From JAXHMM01 sp964528445 (GTDB taxonomy: Bacteria; Bacteroidota; Rhodothermia; Balneolales; Balneolaceae): a DNA stretch of 64,000 nt. This document shows, one piece after another, positions 54,742 through 63,668 of the stretch (its first letter is position 1; the number at the start of each line of letters is the position of its first letter). The position numbers were made by a program, and so were the translations under genes. The notes below the pieces were generated by a model. It ran no database searches. It saw only the letters and a list, made by a program, of their open reading frames with translations, and was not told the origin of the DNA. The stretch is from assembly GCA_964528445.1 (NCBI GenBank), contig CAZGSL010000005.1, forward strand, positions 21,009 through 85,008. Reading direction: 5' to 3'.

Positions 54742-55470
54742 ATGCGACACGACAAGAAAAACATCCTGGTTACCCGGTCCCTCGACGGGCGTCAGCGGGA
54801 GTACGCCCGGGTATTGGGACTGGATCCGGTGACCCGCCCGGCCCTGGAGTTTGAGTTTCCCCCCTACTGGGACCGGGTGCTGAAGACCATCAACGACCAT
54901 CCCAAGGCCGACTGGGTCTTCACCAGCGCCAACGCCGTCAAGGCCCTCGCGGAGATGAGGAAAAACGGCCTGCAGGTGCCCCCGAACACCGCGCTCTTCG
55001 CCGTGGGACGCAAGACGGGCGGGGCGCTGGAGGATCTGGGCCTGGAGGCGCAGGTGCCTCTGCAGCAGGACGGTGAGGGGCTCGCGAAGCTGGTGGCGCG
55101 GGAGAGCAGCAGCGGCGAGGTGATCTGGCTGCGCGGCAACCGCGCGCGCCGCGAGCTCCCGGAGATACTGGAGGAGAACGGGATAGACGTCCGGGAGGTG
55201 GAGGTCTACAAGACCCTGGTGCGCCCGGTGGAAATGCCCCGCCAGGCGGTGGAGGCGATTCTTTTCTACAGCCCCAGCGCCGTGGAGGGCTTCGGGGAGG
55301 GCGAAGGCTTTGAAGGCGACCTGCCCCCGCTCTTCGCGATCGGGTCCACCACCGGCGAGGCGCTGCGGGAGGCCTCCGGACGGGAGGTGATCGAATCCCC
55401 CCGCCCCGACACCCGCGTGCTGCTGAAGACCGTGGCCGACCATCTCTTTACCCGCAAACCCGCCTCCTGA
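54742..55470 (+). CDS. hemD: Uroporphyrinogen-III synthase
   Basis: This 242-residue enzyme cyclises hydroxymethylbilane with inversion of ring D. HemD is poorly conserved, but the layout fits: N-terminal ILVTRSLDGRQ, WVFTSANAV, AVGRKTG, GEVIWLRGNRARRELPEIL and IGSTTGEALREA. I prefer the ATG at 54742, which puts the ILVTR strand near the N-terminus; an in-frame ATG at 54694 begins with an unrelated basic stretch. Position between hemC and hemE supports the call. Confidence 0.88.
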   Translation: MRHDKKNILVTRSLDGRQREYARVLGLDPVTRPALEFEFPPYWDRVLKTINDHPKADWVFTSANAVKALAEMRKNGLQVPPNTALFAVGRKTGGALEDLGLEAQVPLQQDGEGLAKLVARESSSGEVIWLRGNRARRELPEILEENGIDVREVEVYKTLVRPVEMPRQAVEAILFYSPSAVEGFGEGEGFEGDLPPLFAIGSTTGEALREASGREVIESPRPDTRVLLKTVADHLFTRKPAS

Positions 55471-55500
55471 GACTCCCTCCAACCCCAAGCGGCCCATCCC

Positions 55501-56562
55501 ATGCCCGATTTCCCCGAACTTAAAAACGACCTGCTGCTGCGCGCCCTGCGCGGCGAAGAGGTGGAGCGTCCCCCGGTCTGGATGATGCGCCAGGCGGGAC
55601 GCTACCTGCCGCAGTACATGGAGCTGCGGCGAAAGTACACCTTTTTCGAGCGGGTGGAGACGCCGGAGCTGGCCTGCGAGATCACCCTGCAGCCTATCGA
55701 CGAGCTGGAGCCCGACGCCGCCATCATCTTCTCGGATATCCTGACGGTGCCGCAGGCGCTGGGATTCGACGTGGAGCTGGTCTCCGGCAAAGGTCCCGTA
55801 TTTGACAACCCGATCGAGAGCACCGACCGGGCGTTCTCCATCCTGGCGGAGGAGGTACCCGAAAAGTTGAACCATGTGATGAAGGCGATCACCCTTACCC
55901 GGAGGGAGCTCGGGGGACGCGTGCCGCTGATCGGCTTCGCCGGGGCGCCGTGGACCCTCTTCTGCTACATGGTGCAGGGGGAGGGGTCCAAGAATTTCGC
56001 CAGGGCCAAGGCGTTTCTGCAGGAGCACCCCGACGCCGCCCGCCACGTGATGAAGGAGCTCACCCGCGCCACGATCGACTACCTGAAAGCCCAGGTGGAG
56101 GCCGGCGCGCAGGCGGTGCAGGTGTTCGACTCCTGGGCCGGTCTGCTGGGGCCGGACGATTTCAACAAATGGGCCCTGCGTCCCCTGATGCGGATCTGCC
56201 AGGCGATCGAGGAGGTGCCGGTGATCCTCTTCCCCAAGGGGAGCTGGTACGCCCTGGAGCGGCTCTCCTACCGCAGCGGGGCCGACGCGATCGGGGTGGA
56301 CTGGACCGTGAGTCCGGAGTACGCCCGGGAGGCGACCCGCGGGGAGACCACCCTGCAGGGAAACCTCGATCCCACCCATCTCTACGCCTCCCCGGAGGAG
56401 ATCCGGCGGCGGACCCAAAGGATGATTGACCGCTTCGGGACGCGGCGCTACGTGGCCAACCTGGGGCACGGCATCCTGCCCGACGTGCCGGTGGACCACG
56501 CCCGGGCGTTCGTGGACGCCGTCAGGGAGTACGAGCCGCAGGAGAGCGAATCCCGCGATTAA
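55501..56562 (+). CDS. hemE: Uroporphyrinogen decarboxylase
   Basis: This 353-residue enzyme converts uroporphyrinogen III to coproporphyrinogen III. The signature PPVWMMRQAGRYLPQYMELR (about 22-41) with the catalytic arginines, the FSDILTVPQALG segment with its Asp, and GFAGAPWTLFCYM are all conserved, and the length is normal. It follows hemD by 30 bases. Confidence 0.96.
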   Translation: MPDFPELKNDLLLRALRGEEVERPPVWMMRQAGRYLPQYMELRRKYTFFERVETPELACEITLQPIDELEPDAAIIFSDILTVPQALGFDVELVSGKGPVFDNPIESTDRAFSILAEEVPEKLNHVMKAITLTRRELGGRVPLIGFAGAPWTLFCYMVQGEGSKNFARAKAFLQEHPDAARHVMKELTRATIDYLKAQVEAGAQAVQVFDSWAGLLGPDDFNKWALRPLMRICQAIEEVPVILFPKGSWYALERLSYRSGADAIGVDWTVSPEYAREATRGETTLQGNLDPTHLYASPEEIRRRTQRMIDRFGTRRYVANLGHGILPDVPVDHARAFVDAVREYEPQESESRD

Positions 56563-56593
56563 ACCAACGGAAAGAAGCGACAAGCCCGCGCGC

Positions 56594-57538
56594 ATGAGCC
56601 GAAAATCCCTGAAAAAGCGATTCAGCCGCTATGTTTCCGACCTGCAGGAGGAGATCTGCGGGGCGCTGGAGGAGGCCGGCGGCGGACATTTCCGGCGGGA
56701 CGACTGGGAGCGGGAAGGCGGGGGCGGGGGACACACCCGGGTGATCGAGGGGGGCGAGCTGTTCGAGAAGGGCGGCGTGAACGTCTCCACCGTCCACGGC
56801 GAGCTCCCCGAGCTGATCCGCCGCCGTTTCGAGGTGGATGAGGGGTGGTTCTGGGCCGGGGGACTCTCCCTGGTGATTCACCCGAAGAGCCCCATGATTC
56901 CCACCGTACACGCCAACGTGCGTTACTTCGAGCTCTACGACGATCCCGGGCTCACCGACCGCCGCGACTGCTGGTTCGGGGGCGGGGCCGACCTGACGCC
57001 CTGGTACCTGTGGGAGTCCGACGCCGTCCATTTTCACCGCACGTGGAAGGAGGCGTGCGACCCGCACGGGACCGACCTCTACCCGCGGTTCAAGGAGGCG
57101 TGCGACGACTATTTCTACAACGACCACCGCGGGGAGGCGCGGGGCGTGGGAGGCATCTTCTTCGATTATCTGCGTCCCACGAACGAGCGCACGGCGGAGG
57201 ATTGGCACGCGTTCACCCGCTCGGTGGGCGACGCTTTCCTCGACGCCTACCTCCCCATCGTGGAGCGCCGCCGCGGGGAGCCGTGGGACGAGGAACACCG
57301 CTATTTCCAGGAGCTGCGCAGGGGGCGCTACGTGGAGTTTAATTTGATCTACGATCGCGGTACCTTGTTTGGGCTGAAAACGGGAGGGCGCACCGAATCC
57401 ATCCTGATGAGCCTCCCCCCGCGGGTGCGGTGGGATTACGACTTCACCCCGGAGCCGGGAAGCCGGGAGGCGGAGACGATCGCCCGGCTGAGGGAGCCCG
57501 TGGACTGGATCGCCCGGGGGGAGGAGCACGGCCTCTGA
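56594..57538 (+). CDS. hemF: Oxygen-dependent coproporphyrinogen-III oxidase
   Basis: This 314-residue enzyme uses O2 to oxidise two propionates to vinyls, giving protoporphyrinogen IX. ATG at 56594 starts MSRKSLKKR; the in-frame extension upstream runs through hemE in a shifted frame and is rejected. Family motifs are GGVNVSTVHG, PMIPTVHANVRYFE, CWFGGGADLTPWYL and EFNLIYDRGTLFGLKTGGRTESILMS. Use of HemF rather than HemN indicates an aerobic lifestyle. Confidence 0.95.
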   Translation: MSRKSLKKRFSRYVSDLQEEICGALEEAGGGHFRRDDWEREGGGGGHTRVIEGGELFEKGGVNVSTVHGELPELIRRRFEVDEGWFWAGGLSLVIHPKSPMIPTVHANVRYFELYDDPGLTDRRDCWFGGGADLTPWYLWESDAVHFHRTWKEACDPHGTDLYPRFKEACDDYFYNDHRGEARGVGGIFFDYLRPTNERTAEDWHAFTRSVGDAFLDAYLPIVERRRGEPWDEEHRYFQELRRGRYVEFNLIYDRGTLFGLKTGGRTESILMSLPPRVRWDYDFTPEPGSREAETIARLREPVDWIARGEEHGL

Positions 57539-57624
57539 CCCCGCCGCCGGTCCCGGCCCGCGGAACACCGAACCCGAAATCGCATGCAAACGAGCCGCAG
57601 ATAACCCAAACCAGCAGCGAAAAC

Positions 57625-58614
57625 ATGTCCAACGGAGCGTTTCCGAACATTCGATGCCGCCGCCTGCGCGAGAGCGAGGCGATCCGCGAGATGTCGGCCG
57701 AGCACCACCTGAAACCCGCCGATTTCATCGCGCCGCTTTTCGTGATGGAGGGCGAGGACGCCGTGGAGGAGATCCCCTCCATGCCGGACTACTACCGCTA
57801 TACCCTCGACCGGCTCGGGGAGGAGGTGGCCGAGCTGCGGGAGGAGGGCATCCGGTCGGTGCTGCTCTTCGTGAAGGTGCCCGACGAGAAGAAGGACAAC
57901 GAGGGCACCGAGGCGCTCAATTCCGAGGGACTGATGCAGCGGAGCGTGCGCTTTATCCGCGAGCGCTTCCCCGAAATGCTGGTGATGACCGACGTGGCGC
58001 TGGACCCCTACTCCAGCTACGGGCACGACGGAATCGTGGAGGACGGTGAAATTCTGAACGATCCCTCCGTGGAGCTGCTCGCCGACATGGCGCTCAGCCA
58101 CGCGGAGGCGGGGGCCGACATGGTGGCGCCGTCGGACATGATGGACGGGCGCATCGGGGCGATCCGCGAGCGGCTCGACGAGAAGGGATTCAAGCAGACC
58201 GGCATCATGGCCTACAGCGCCAAGTACGCCTCGGCCTTCTACGGGCCGTTCCGGGACGCGCTGGATTCGGCCCCGGGCTTCGGCGACAAGAAGAGCTACC
58301 AGATGGACCCCCGGAACGTCCGCGAGGCGGTCCGCGAGGCGAGGCTGGACGAACGGGAGGGGGCCGACATCGTCATGGTGAAGCCCGGCCTGCCCTACCT
58401 GGACGTGGTGCGGGCCGTCCGGGAGTCCGTCGACGTGCCGGTCTCCGTCTACAACGTCTCCGGCGAATACGCCATGCTGAAAGCGGCCGCCGGGAGGGGC
58501 TGGCTGGACGAGGAGGAGACCATGATGGAGGCGCTCTACGGGTTCAAGCGTGCGGGGGCCGACCTTATCGCGACCTATTTTGCCAAGAAGGCATCCAAAC
58601 TGTTGAACAGGTGA
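57625..58614 (+). CDS. hemB: Porphobilinogen synthase, magnesium-type active site
   Basis: This 329-residue enzyme condenses two 5-aminolevulinates. ATG at 57625 gives the normal N-terminus, and the extension upstream overlaps hemF in another frame. Schiff-base lysines lie in MAYSAKYASAFYGPFR and MVKPGLPYLD. The metal loop reads DVALDPYSSYGHDG: alanine and aspartates replace the three cysteines of zinc enzymes, so this is the magnesium-dependent or metal-independent type. Confidence 0.95.
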   Translation: MSNGAFPNIRCRRLRESEAIREMSAEHHLKPADFIAPLFVMEGEDAVEEIPSMPDYYRYTLDRLGEEVAELREEGIRSVLLFVKVPDEKKDNEGTEALNSEGLMQRSVRFIRERFPEMLVMTDVALDPYSSYGHDGIVEDGEILNDPSVELLADMALSHAEAGADMVAPSDMMDGRIGAIRERLDEKGFKQTGIMAYSAKYASAFYGPFRDALDSAPGFGDKKSYQMDPRNVREAVREARLDEREGADIVMVKPGLPYLDVVRAVRESVDVPVSVYNVSGEYAMLKAAAGRGWLDEEETMMEALYGFKRAGADLIATYFAKKASKLLNR

Positions 58615-58620
58615 TTGTTT

Positions 58621-59910
58621 ATGCGGAAGAGAAGCGAAGAACTGTTTGAACGGGCACAGAAGAGCATTCCCGGGGGCGTCAACTCCCCGGCCCGGGCGTT
58701 CAACGCCGTCGGGGGCGCGCCCGTATTCATCGAGGAGGCCGAGGGGTCGCTGCTGCGGGACGCCGACGGAAACGAGTACATCGACTACGTCGGCTCCTGG
58801 GGACCCATGATCCTGGGGCACGCCTGGCCTCCCGCCGTCGAGGCGGTGCAGGAGGCCGCCGCCCGGTCGACCTCCTTCGGGGCGCCCACCGAGATCGAGG
58901 TCAGGATGGCCGAGCGGGTCACCGGCATGGTGCCGGGAGTGGACCGCGTCCGGATGGTGAACTCGGGCACCGAGGCGTGCATGAGCGCCATCCGCGTGGC
59001 CCGCGGATATACCGGGAGGGAGAAGATCATCAAGTTCGAGGGCAACTACCACGGCCACGGCGACTCCTTCCTGATCAAGGCGGGCAGCGGCGCCCTGACG
59101 CTGGGCACGCCCAGCAGTCCGGGCGTGACCGAGGGGACGGCGAGGGACACCCTGGTGGCCGACTACAACGACCTGAACAGCGTCAAGGAGCTGCTGATCG
59201 AGCATGAGGGGGAGGTGGCCGGCATCATCGTGGAGCCGGTGGCCGGCAACATGGGCTGCGTGCCTCCCGCCCGCGGCTTCCTGGAGGGGCTCCGGGAGCT
59301 GTGCGACGCCCACGACGTGCTGCTTATTTTCGACGAGGTGATGACCGGTTTCCGCGTGGCCCAGGGCGGGGCGCAGGAGCGGTTCGGGGTGACGGCCGAC
59401 CTGGTGACCTACGGCAAGATCATCGGGGCGGGACTGCCGGTGGGCGCGTTCGGGGGACGAGAAGAGGTGATGGAGGTGGTTTCGCCCGTGGGACCGGTCT
59501 ACCAGGCGGGCACGCTCTCCGGCAATCCGCTGGCGATGGCGGCGGGCTACGCCCTGCTCACCGAACTGTGGGAGAATCCGCGCCACTACGACGAACTGGA
59601 GGAGAAATCCGCCTACCTGCACAGCGGACTCCTGGAGGTGTTCGAGCGCCGTTCGGTGCGGCACCGGATCAACCGGGTGGGCTCCATGATCGGGGTCTAT
59701 TTCACCGGGCGGGACGTCACCGGATACGAGGCGGCCAACACGACGGACGGGGAGCTGTTCCGGAAGTTCTTCCACGAAATGCTCGAGCGGGGCATCTACC
59801 TGCCTCCCTCTCCCTTCGAGACCTGGTTCCTGGCCAATTCGATTACGCGGGAGATGCTGGACCGGACCCTGGAGGCCGCCGACGCGTCCATAAACGCCCT
59901 TGACCTGTGA
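58621..59910 (+). CDS. hemL: Glutamate-1-semialdehyde 2,1-aminomutase
   Basis: This 429-residue PLP enzyme makes 5-aminolevulinate from the HemA product. ATG at 58621 is preferred over a TTG two codons upstream. The PLP lysine is in TYGKIIGAGLPVGAFGG (about 265), the DEV motif is LLIFDEVMTGFR, and the N-terminal SIPGGVNSPARAF is conserved. It is the last hem gene of the cluster, and its stop overlaps the GTG of the next gene by four bases. Confidence 0.96.
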   Translation: MRKRSEELFERAQKSIPGGVNSPARAFNAVGGAPVFIEEAEGSLLRDADGNEYIDYVGSWGPMILGHAWPPAVEAVQEAAARSTSFGAPTEIEVRMAERVTGMVPGVDRVRMVNSGTEACMSAIRVARGYTGREKIIKFEGNYHGHGDSFLIKAGSGALTLGTPSSPGVTEGTARDTLVADYNDLNSVKELLIEHEGEVAGIIVEPVAGNMGCVPPARGFLEGLRELCDAHDVLLIFDEVMTGFRVAQGGAQERFGVTADLVTYGKIIGAGLPVGAFGGREEVMEVVSPVGPVYQAGTLSGNPLAMAAGYALLTELWENPRHYDELEEKSAYLHSGLLEVFERRSVRHRINRVGSMIGVYFTGRDVTGYEAANTTDGELFRKFFHEMLERGIYLPPSPFETWFLANSITREMLDRTLEAADASINALDL

Positions 59911-60230
59911 ACCGGCTGATCGACAAACTGAAGAAACGGTGGGAGGTGGAGACCCTCTGGCAGGTGGTGGTGATCCTGTTCATCTTCTCGATCACCGGCA
60001 TTACCACCCTCTACGTGAAGAAGGCGCTGTTCGGCTGGATGGGAATCGGGGAGGCCACCCCCTTCTGGCTGCGGACGCTGGCGTGGCTTTTTACCGTGCT
60101 TCCCGCCTACCAGGTGCTTTTCCTGTTCTACGGGTTTATCCTGGGGCAGTTCCCCTTCGTCTGGAAATTTGAAAAGGAGAGCTACTACAAGATAAAGCGG
60201 CTGCTCGCGGGAGGGAGCGCGGGAGAGTAG
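59907..60230 (+). CDS. Small membrane protein of the DUF6787 type
   Basis: This 107-residue protein has two membrane helices (about 19-40 and 56-82) and a basic C-terminus (KRLLAGG). The pattern KKRWEVETLWQVVVILFIFSITG matches what I recall of DUF6787 proteins of Bacteroidota; the family name is from memory. GTG at 59907 overlaps the hemL stop by four bases, so it is co-translated with the heme cluster. A role with heme enzymes is possible but unproven. Confidence 0.7.
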   Translation: MNRLIDKLKKRWEVETLWQVVVILFIFSITGITTLYVKKALFGWMGIGEATPFWLRTLAWLFTVLPAYQVLFLFYGFILGQFPFVWKFEKESYYKIKRLLAGGSAGE

Positions 60231-60242
60231 CGCCGCGCCGGA

Positions 60243-60632
60243 CTAGTCCTCTTCCAGTTTTTTCTGCTCTTTTCTCGGCAGGCCGTCGACCACCAGCTCG
60301 TAGGAGTCCTTGATCCACTCCTTGATCAGCTCGTCTCCGAGCCCGCCCACGGGATCGACGTTGTTCCAGTGCCTCTGGTCGATGACGAACTCCTCGTTCG
60401 CCTCATCGTATCGCTCCCGCTGCTCGGCCGGACGCACCTCCTCGTAGAGGTCGCGCAGCATGGCGGCCTTCACCGCGTCGCACTTGAGGACGATCCCTTC
60501 GAACGCCTCCACATCCGCCAGGGCGAATATGCTGCCCCTTACCTTGAAGGTGATCGTCTTCTCGTCGAAGGGAAAGTCCTCGCGGGCCCCCTTGAAGTGA
60601 AGACAGTAGTTTCTGAAATCCTCTACGTTCAT
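60243..60632 (-). CDS. MmcQ/YjbR family protein
   Basis: This 129-residue protein has the YjbR pattern: N-terminal MNVEDFRNYCLHFKGAREDFPFDEKTITFKV, a central KCD, and HWNNVDPVGGLGDELIKEWIKDSYELVVDGLPRK. The fold is CyaY-like (double-wing motif) and has been proposed to bind DNA; the true role is unknown. It is convergent with the DUF6787 gene, with 12 bases between the stops. Confidence 0.88.
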   Translation of the reverse strand: MNVEDFRNYCLHFKGAREDFPFDEKTITFKVRGSIFALADVEAFEGIVLKCDAVKAAMLRDLYEEVRPAEQRERYDEANEEFVIDQRHWNNVDPVGGLGDELIKEWIKDSYELVVDGLPRKEQKKLEED

Positions 60633-60728
60633 ATGGCGGATGTAACGGGGTTAACGGAAATTTCGTTCTTGATAATTATGTAGAATGAAATGAATCTCTG
60701 GCAATGGTGCAAATTCCGTGCCCGATGA

Positions 60729-61103
60729 TCATATCCCCTTCCATACGGCGACCAAAAACAGTACCCACGCCAGGATAAAGGCGGTTCCGCCGACGGGGGT
60801 GACGGCCCCCAGCCAGCGCGCCTCCGTCAGGGCCAGCAGGTAGAGGCTGCCGGAGAAGAGCAGGATCCCTCCCGCCATCAGTCCCCCGGACCACTTCAGC
60901 CACGCGCTTCCGGGCAGGTGCTGCGCGGCCAGCCCCAGGATCAGGAGGCCGAGGGCGTGATAGAAGTGGTAGGTGACGCCCGTCGTGAAGATGTCCATCA
61001 TTTCGGCCGAGAGGCGGTCCCGCAGCCCGTGGGCCCCGAAGGCGCCCAGGAGGACGGCCAGGGCCATGAAGGTGCTGCCGGCGAGAAGAAACAGTTTGGT
61101 CAT
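60729..61103 (-). CDS. DUF423 membrane protein
   Basis: This 124-residue protein has four membrane segments. The family features are LAVLLGAFGAHGLRD near the N-terminus, the GVTYHFYHALGLL segment and the terminal PVGGTAFILAWVLF. DUF423 proteins (YgdD-like) are small inner-membrane proteins of unknown function. It is separated from flanking genes by about 95 bases on each side, without clear promoters. Confidence 0.9.
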   Translation of the reverse strand: MTKLFLLAGSTFMALAVLLGAFGAHGLRDRLSAEMMDIFTTGVTYHFYHALGLLILGLAAQHLPGSAWLKWSGGLMAGGILLFSGSLYLLALTEARWLGAVTPVGGTAFILAWVLFLVAVWKGI

Positions 61104-61196
61104 ATCGGAGCAAAGAAGGCCTGGTTGGGATTTTCCGTAAAGATAGCATAAATACGTCTCCCGGCAAGGGACGTTACGCAGGGACGCGGCGGCGGA

Positions 61197-62632
61197 CTAT
61201 CCGCCGGTCTCTCCGGCTACCTTGATCTCATCCACCACGCGCACGACGCCCTTGACCGACTGCGCGGCCTCCACGACCCGCTGCTGTTCGAACGGGGTCG
61301 CGGCCGTGCCGCTGAGGCGCACCACGCCGTCGTTTACCGATATCTCAATTGCGGGATCGTCCACCAGCGAGGCCCGCCGGATGGCTTCCCTCACCCGCGT
61401 CTCCACGGCCTCGTCGGTCGTCGGCACGTCCGCTTCCACCACCACGGCATGGGCCACGGAAATGTTGTTGCGGACGTCGTCGATGCCGGCCGTATTGCGC
61501 GCGTCGTCGCCCGCGGCGATCTTCGCGCTGGCGTCCTTCACCTCTCCGGTGAGCACGGCCGTGCCGCCCGTAACCGCCACCTCTATGCTGTCGGCGGGTA
61601 CGCGCGGATCGAAGCGAAACGCCCGGCGGATTGCCTCCTCGATATCGGCGGCTTCCAGGTCGGAATCAGATCCGGCCACGAACACCTCGCTGGCGAATTC
61701 GGGGCGGACCTCCAGGTTGTCCGCCTCGATGGTGGTGATGCCGCTGACATGGGCGTTCTCCATGGCGAGCTCCCGTTCGCGGGCGCTTCCCACCGAGCCG
61801 CTCAGGATCACCGTGTCGCTGCGGACCTCCACGTCGATCTGGTTGGCCCGCAGGCGGGAGTCGAACCGCATGATCTGCCGGATTTCGCTGCGGACCTCCG
61901 CCGGGGGACGCACGGGCCGGGATTCGACGAGGATGTCGTTCTGCACCGCTCGAACGCCCGAGACGCCGCGCGCGATCTCACCGGCGAGCCGTTTCTCCTG
62001 CCAGGAGTCGGCGGAGCCGATCAGCGTTACCAGCCCGTTGCGGGCCTCCGCGGTAATCTCCCACTCCTCGGTGGCGGGGTCGGTCGCCAGGACCCGGTTC
62101 ACGTCCTNNNNNNNNNNNNNNNNNNNNNNNNNNNNNNNNNNNNNNNNNNNNNNNNNNNNNNNNNNNNNNNNNNNNNNNNNNNNNNNNNNNNNNNNNNNNN
62201 NNNNNNNGTAATCTCCCACTCCTCGGTGGCGGGGTCGGTCGCCAGGACCCGGTTCACGTCCTCTTCGATGGCCTCGTCCGGACGCGTCTCCGTGACGGCG
62301 ACGTTGTTGACCACCGAAAGCACGCCCCGGGCCGCGCGGGCAATCTCGGCCGACTTCTCCTTCGTAAGCAGGTTGTCGGTCCGCCCGCTCAGGGTCGCCA
62401 CGCCCTCCTGGACGTTCACAACGATGCTGTCGTCCGCCGCGATAAACGGCGAGGCCTGAAATTGTCCCCTGACAGCTTCCTCAATGGCCTCGGCGGGAGG
62501 CACGTCGCGCACCGCCTCGGGCTCCTCCTGCTGTCCGGTGCAGGCGGTCGCGGTGAGAAGGGCCGCCAGACAGATGAGCTGAATCGTTCGCGCGGGTTCT
62601 CCGACCCGAAGGAATCGTTGTATCAAGCGCAT
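61197..62632 (-). CDS. Five-BON-domain lipoprotein, interrupted by an assembly gap
   Basis: Two pieces flank a 100-N gap. The 5' piece has a lipoprotein signal (LTATAC, Cys about 32) and the first BON domain. The 3' piece carries the rest. Removing one 55-base repeat and the N run (155 bases) joins them in frame into one 426-residue protein with five BON repeats of about 65-70 residues. BON domains bind phospholipid or other envelope surfaces; relatives include OsmY and DolP. A clear AGGAGG lies ten bases before the ATG, and TATAAT is present about 65 bases upstream. Confidence 0.85.
62053..62262. other. Second assembly gap (100 N) with duplicated 55-bp flanks
   Basis: 100 N (62108-62207) is bordered by identical 55-base sequences at 62053-62107 and 62208-62262. 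The apparent insertion of 155 bases breaks the BON reading frame, and collapsing it restores the frame exactly. This indicates a scaffolding artefact rather than a biological repeat. Confidence 0.93.
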
Positions 62633-62757
62633 CTCCGTAATACCTCCTGAAAAATAGTTTCTTTAAAACTTTTCTCTCTAAACGCAGTATTATAACGATC
62701 TTAGAGGCTCTATCATTCAGAGGTGCCCGCGCATGTCATCTGCCTTTACCGTCCCGC

Positions 62758-63624
62758 TCAGTGCCTGCTTTCGCCGCCCCCGTTTGCCTTTCCCAGCGGA
62801 TCGGGATGGACGAACCGGTAGCCCAGCCGCTCTTTCAGTTTCCGGTTGGAGACCACGGTGTGGTCCGAGTGGGGATCCTCCGCGAAACGGGGCGGCTCCA
62901 GTCCCCGCTTCTCCGCGGACCGGCGGTAGTAGATGTTCCTCGGGGGATGTCCGTCGCATACCGCGTTGAAGACGCCGGACGCCTCCTCGTCGGCCGACAG
63001 CAGGTGCCGGATGATCCCGACGGCGTCGTCGCGGTGGATGAGATTCACCGGGGCGTCTCCGCGGTCCAGCTCCTCCCTGCCGGCCAGGTAGCGCACGGGG
63101 TGGCGCTCCCCCCCGTAGAGTCCCCCGAACCGCAGCACGCAGGTATCGAACGCGGAGTGCTCCAGGAGCATCTTCTCAGCCTTTAGCAGGGCGTTGCCGG
63201 AGGCGCGGGAGGCCTCGCCCGGGATGGCATCGGGCTCCTCGGCCACGCCGGAGCGGGCGGGATAGACCGAGGTGGAACTGGCGAAGATGAGGCGGCGGAC
63301 AGGGGACTCTTCCAGGGCCTCGATCACGGAGGCGACCTGCGCGGGAAAAAACGCCTCCATGTCGTCTCTCCCCCTGCCCGGGGGGATGTTGAGCACCAGG
63401 GCGTCGGCCTCCCAGAAACGTCCGCACGACTCGCACTCCACCTCCGGGTCCAGACGCAGCAGGTAGGGGTCGATCCCCTCCTTCTCGAGCCGCTTCCGTT
63501 TTTCGGGTGTGGTGGTGGAGCCGCGGACGCGGAACCCCTCCTCCAGCAGCCGGCGGGCCAGGGGAAGTCCCAGCCAGCCGCACCCGAGGATGCTGACCGT
63601 CTTCTGCGATGTGTCGTCGTTCAA
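62758..63624 (-). CDS. YeeZ-like extended SDR-family protein
   Basis: This 288-residue protein has the nucleotide-binding motif VSILGCGWLGLPLARRL (9-25) and FASSTSVYP, with the C-terminal segment VIHRDDAV-like LIHRDDAVGII of the YeeZ-type atypical SDRs. The active-site YxxxK is not obvious, as in YeeZ, so the enzymatic activity is uncertain. The start is TTG at 63624, the only start that keeps the Rossmann strand. It is separated by 44 bases from pruA upstream. Confidence 0.82.
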   Translation of the reverse strand: MNDDTSQKTVSILGCGWLGLPLARRLLEEGFRVRGSTTTPEKRKRLEKEGIDPYLLRLDPEVECESCGRFWEADALVLNIPPGRGRDDMEAFFPAQVASVIEALEESPVRRLIFASSTSVYPARSGVAEEPDAIPGEASRASGNALLKAEKMLLEHSAFDTCVLRFGGLYGGERHPVRYLAGREELDRGDAPVNLIHRDDAVGIIRHLLSADEEASGVFNAVCDGHPPRNIYYRRSAEKRGLEPPRFAEDPHSDHTVVSNRKLKERLGYRFVHPDPLGKANGGGESRH

Positions 63625-63668
63625 AGCGCTTCGGTAAGAGTGTGAGCGGACGTTGCGCCCCTTCCGGG

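Noticed and set aside
56426..56593. N-terminal extension of HemF (and likewise of HemB, 57430-57624)
   Set aside because: These codons lie inside the preceding gene in another frame, with no family similarity; internal ATGs give standard lengths.
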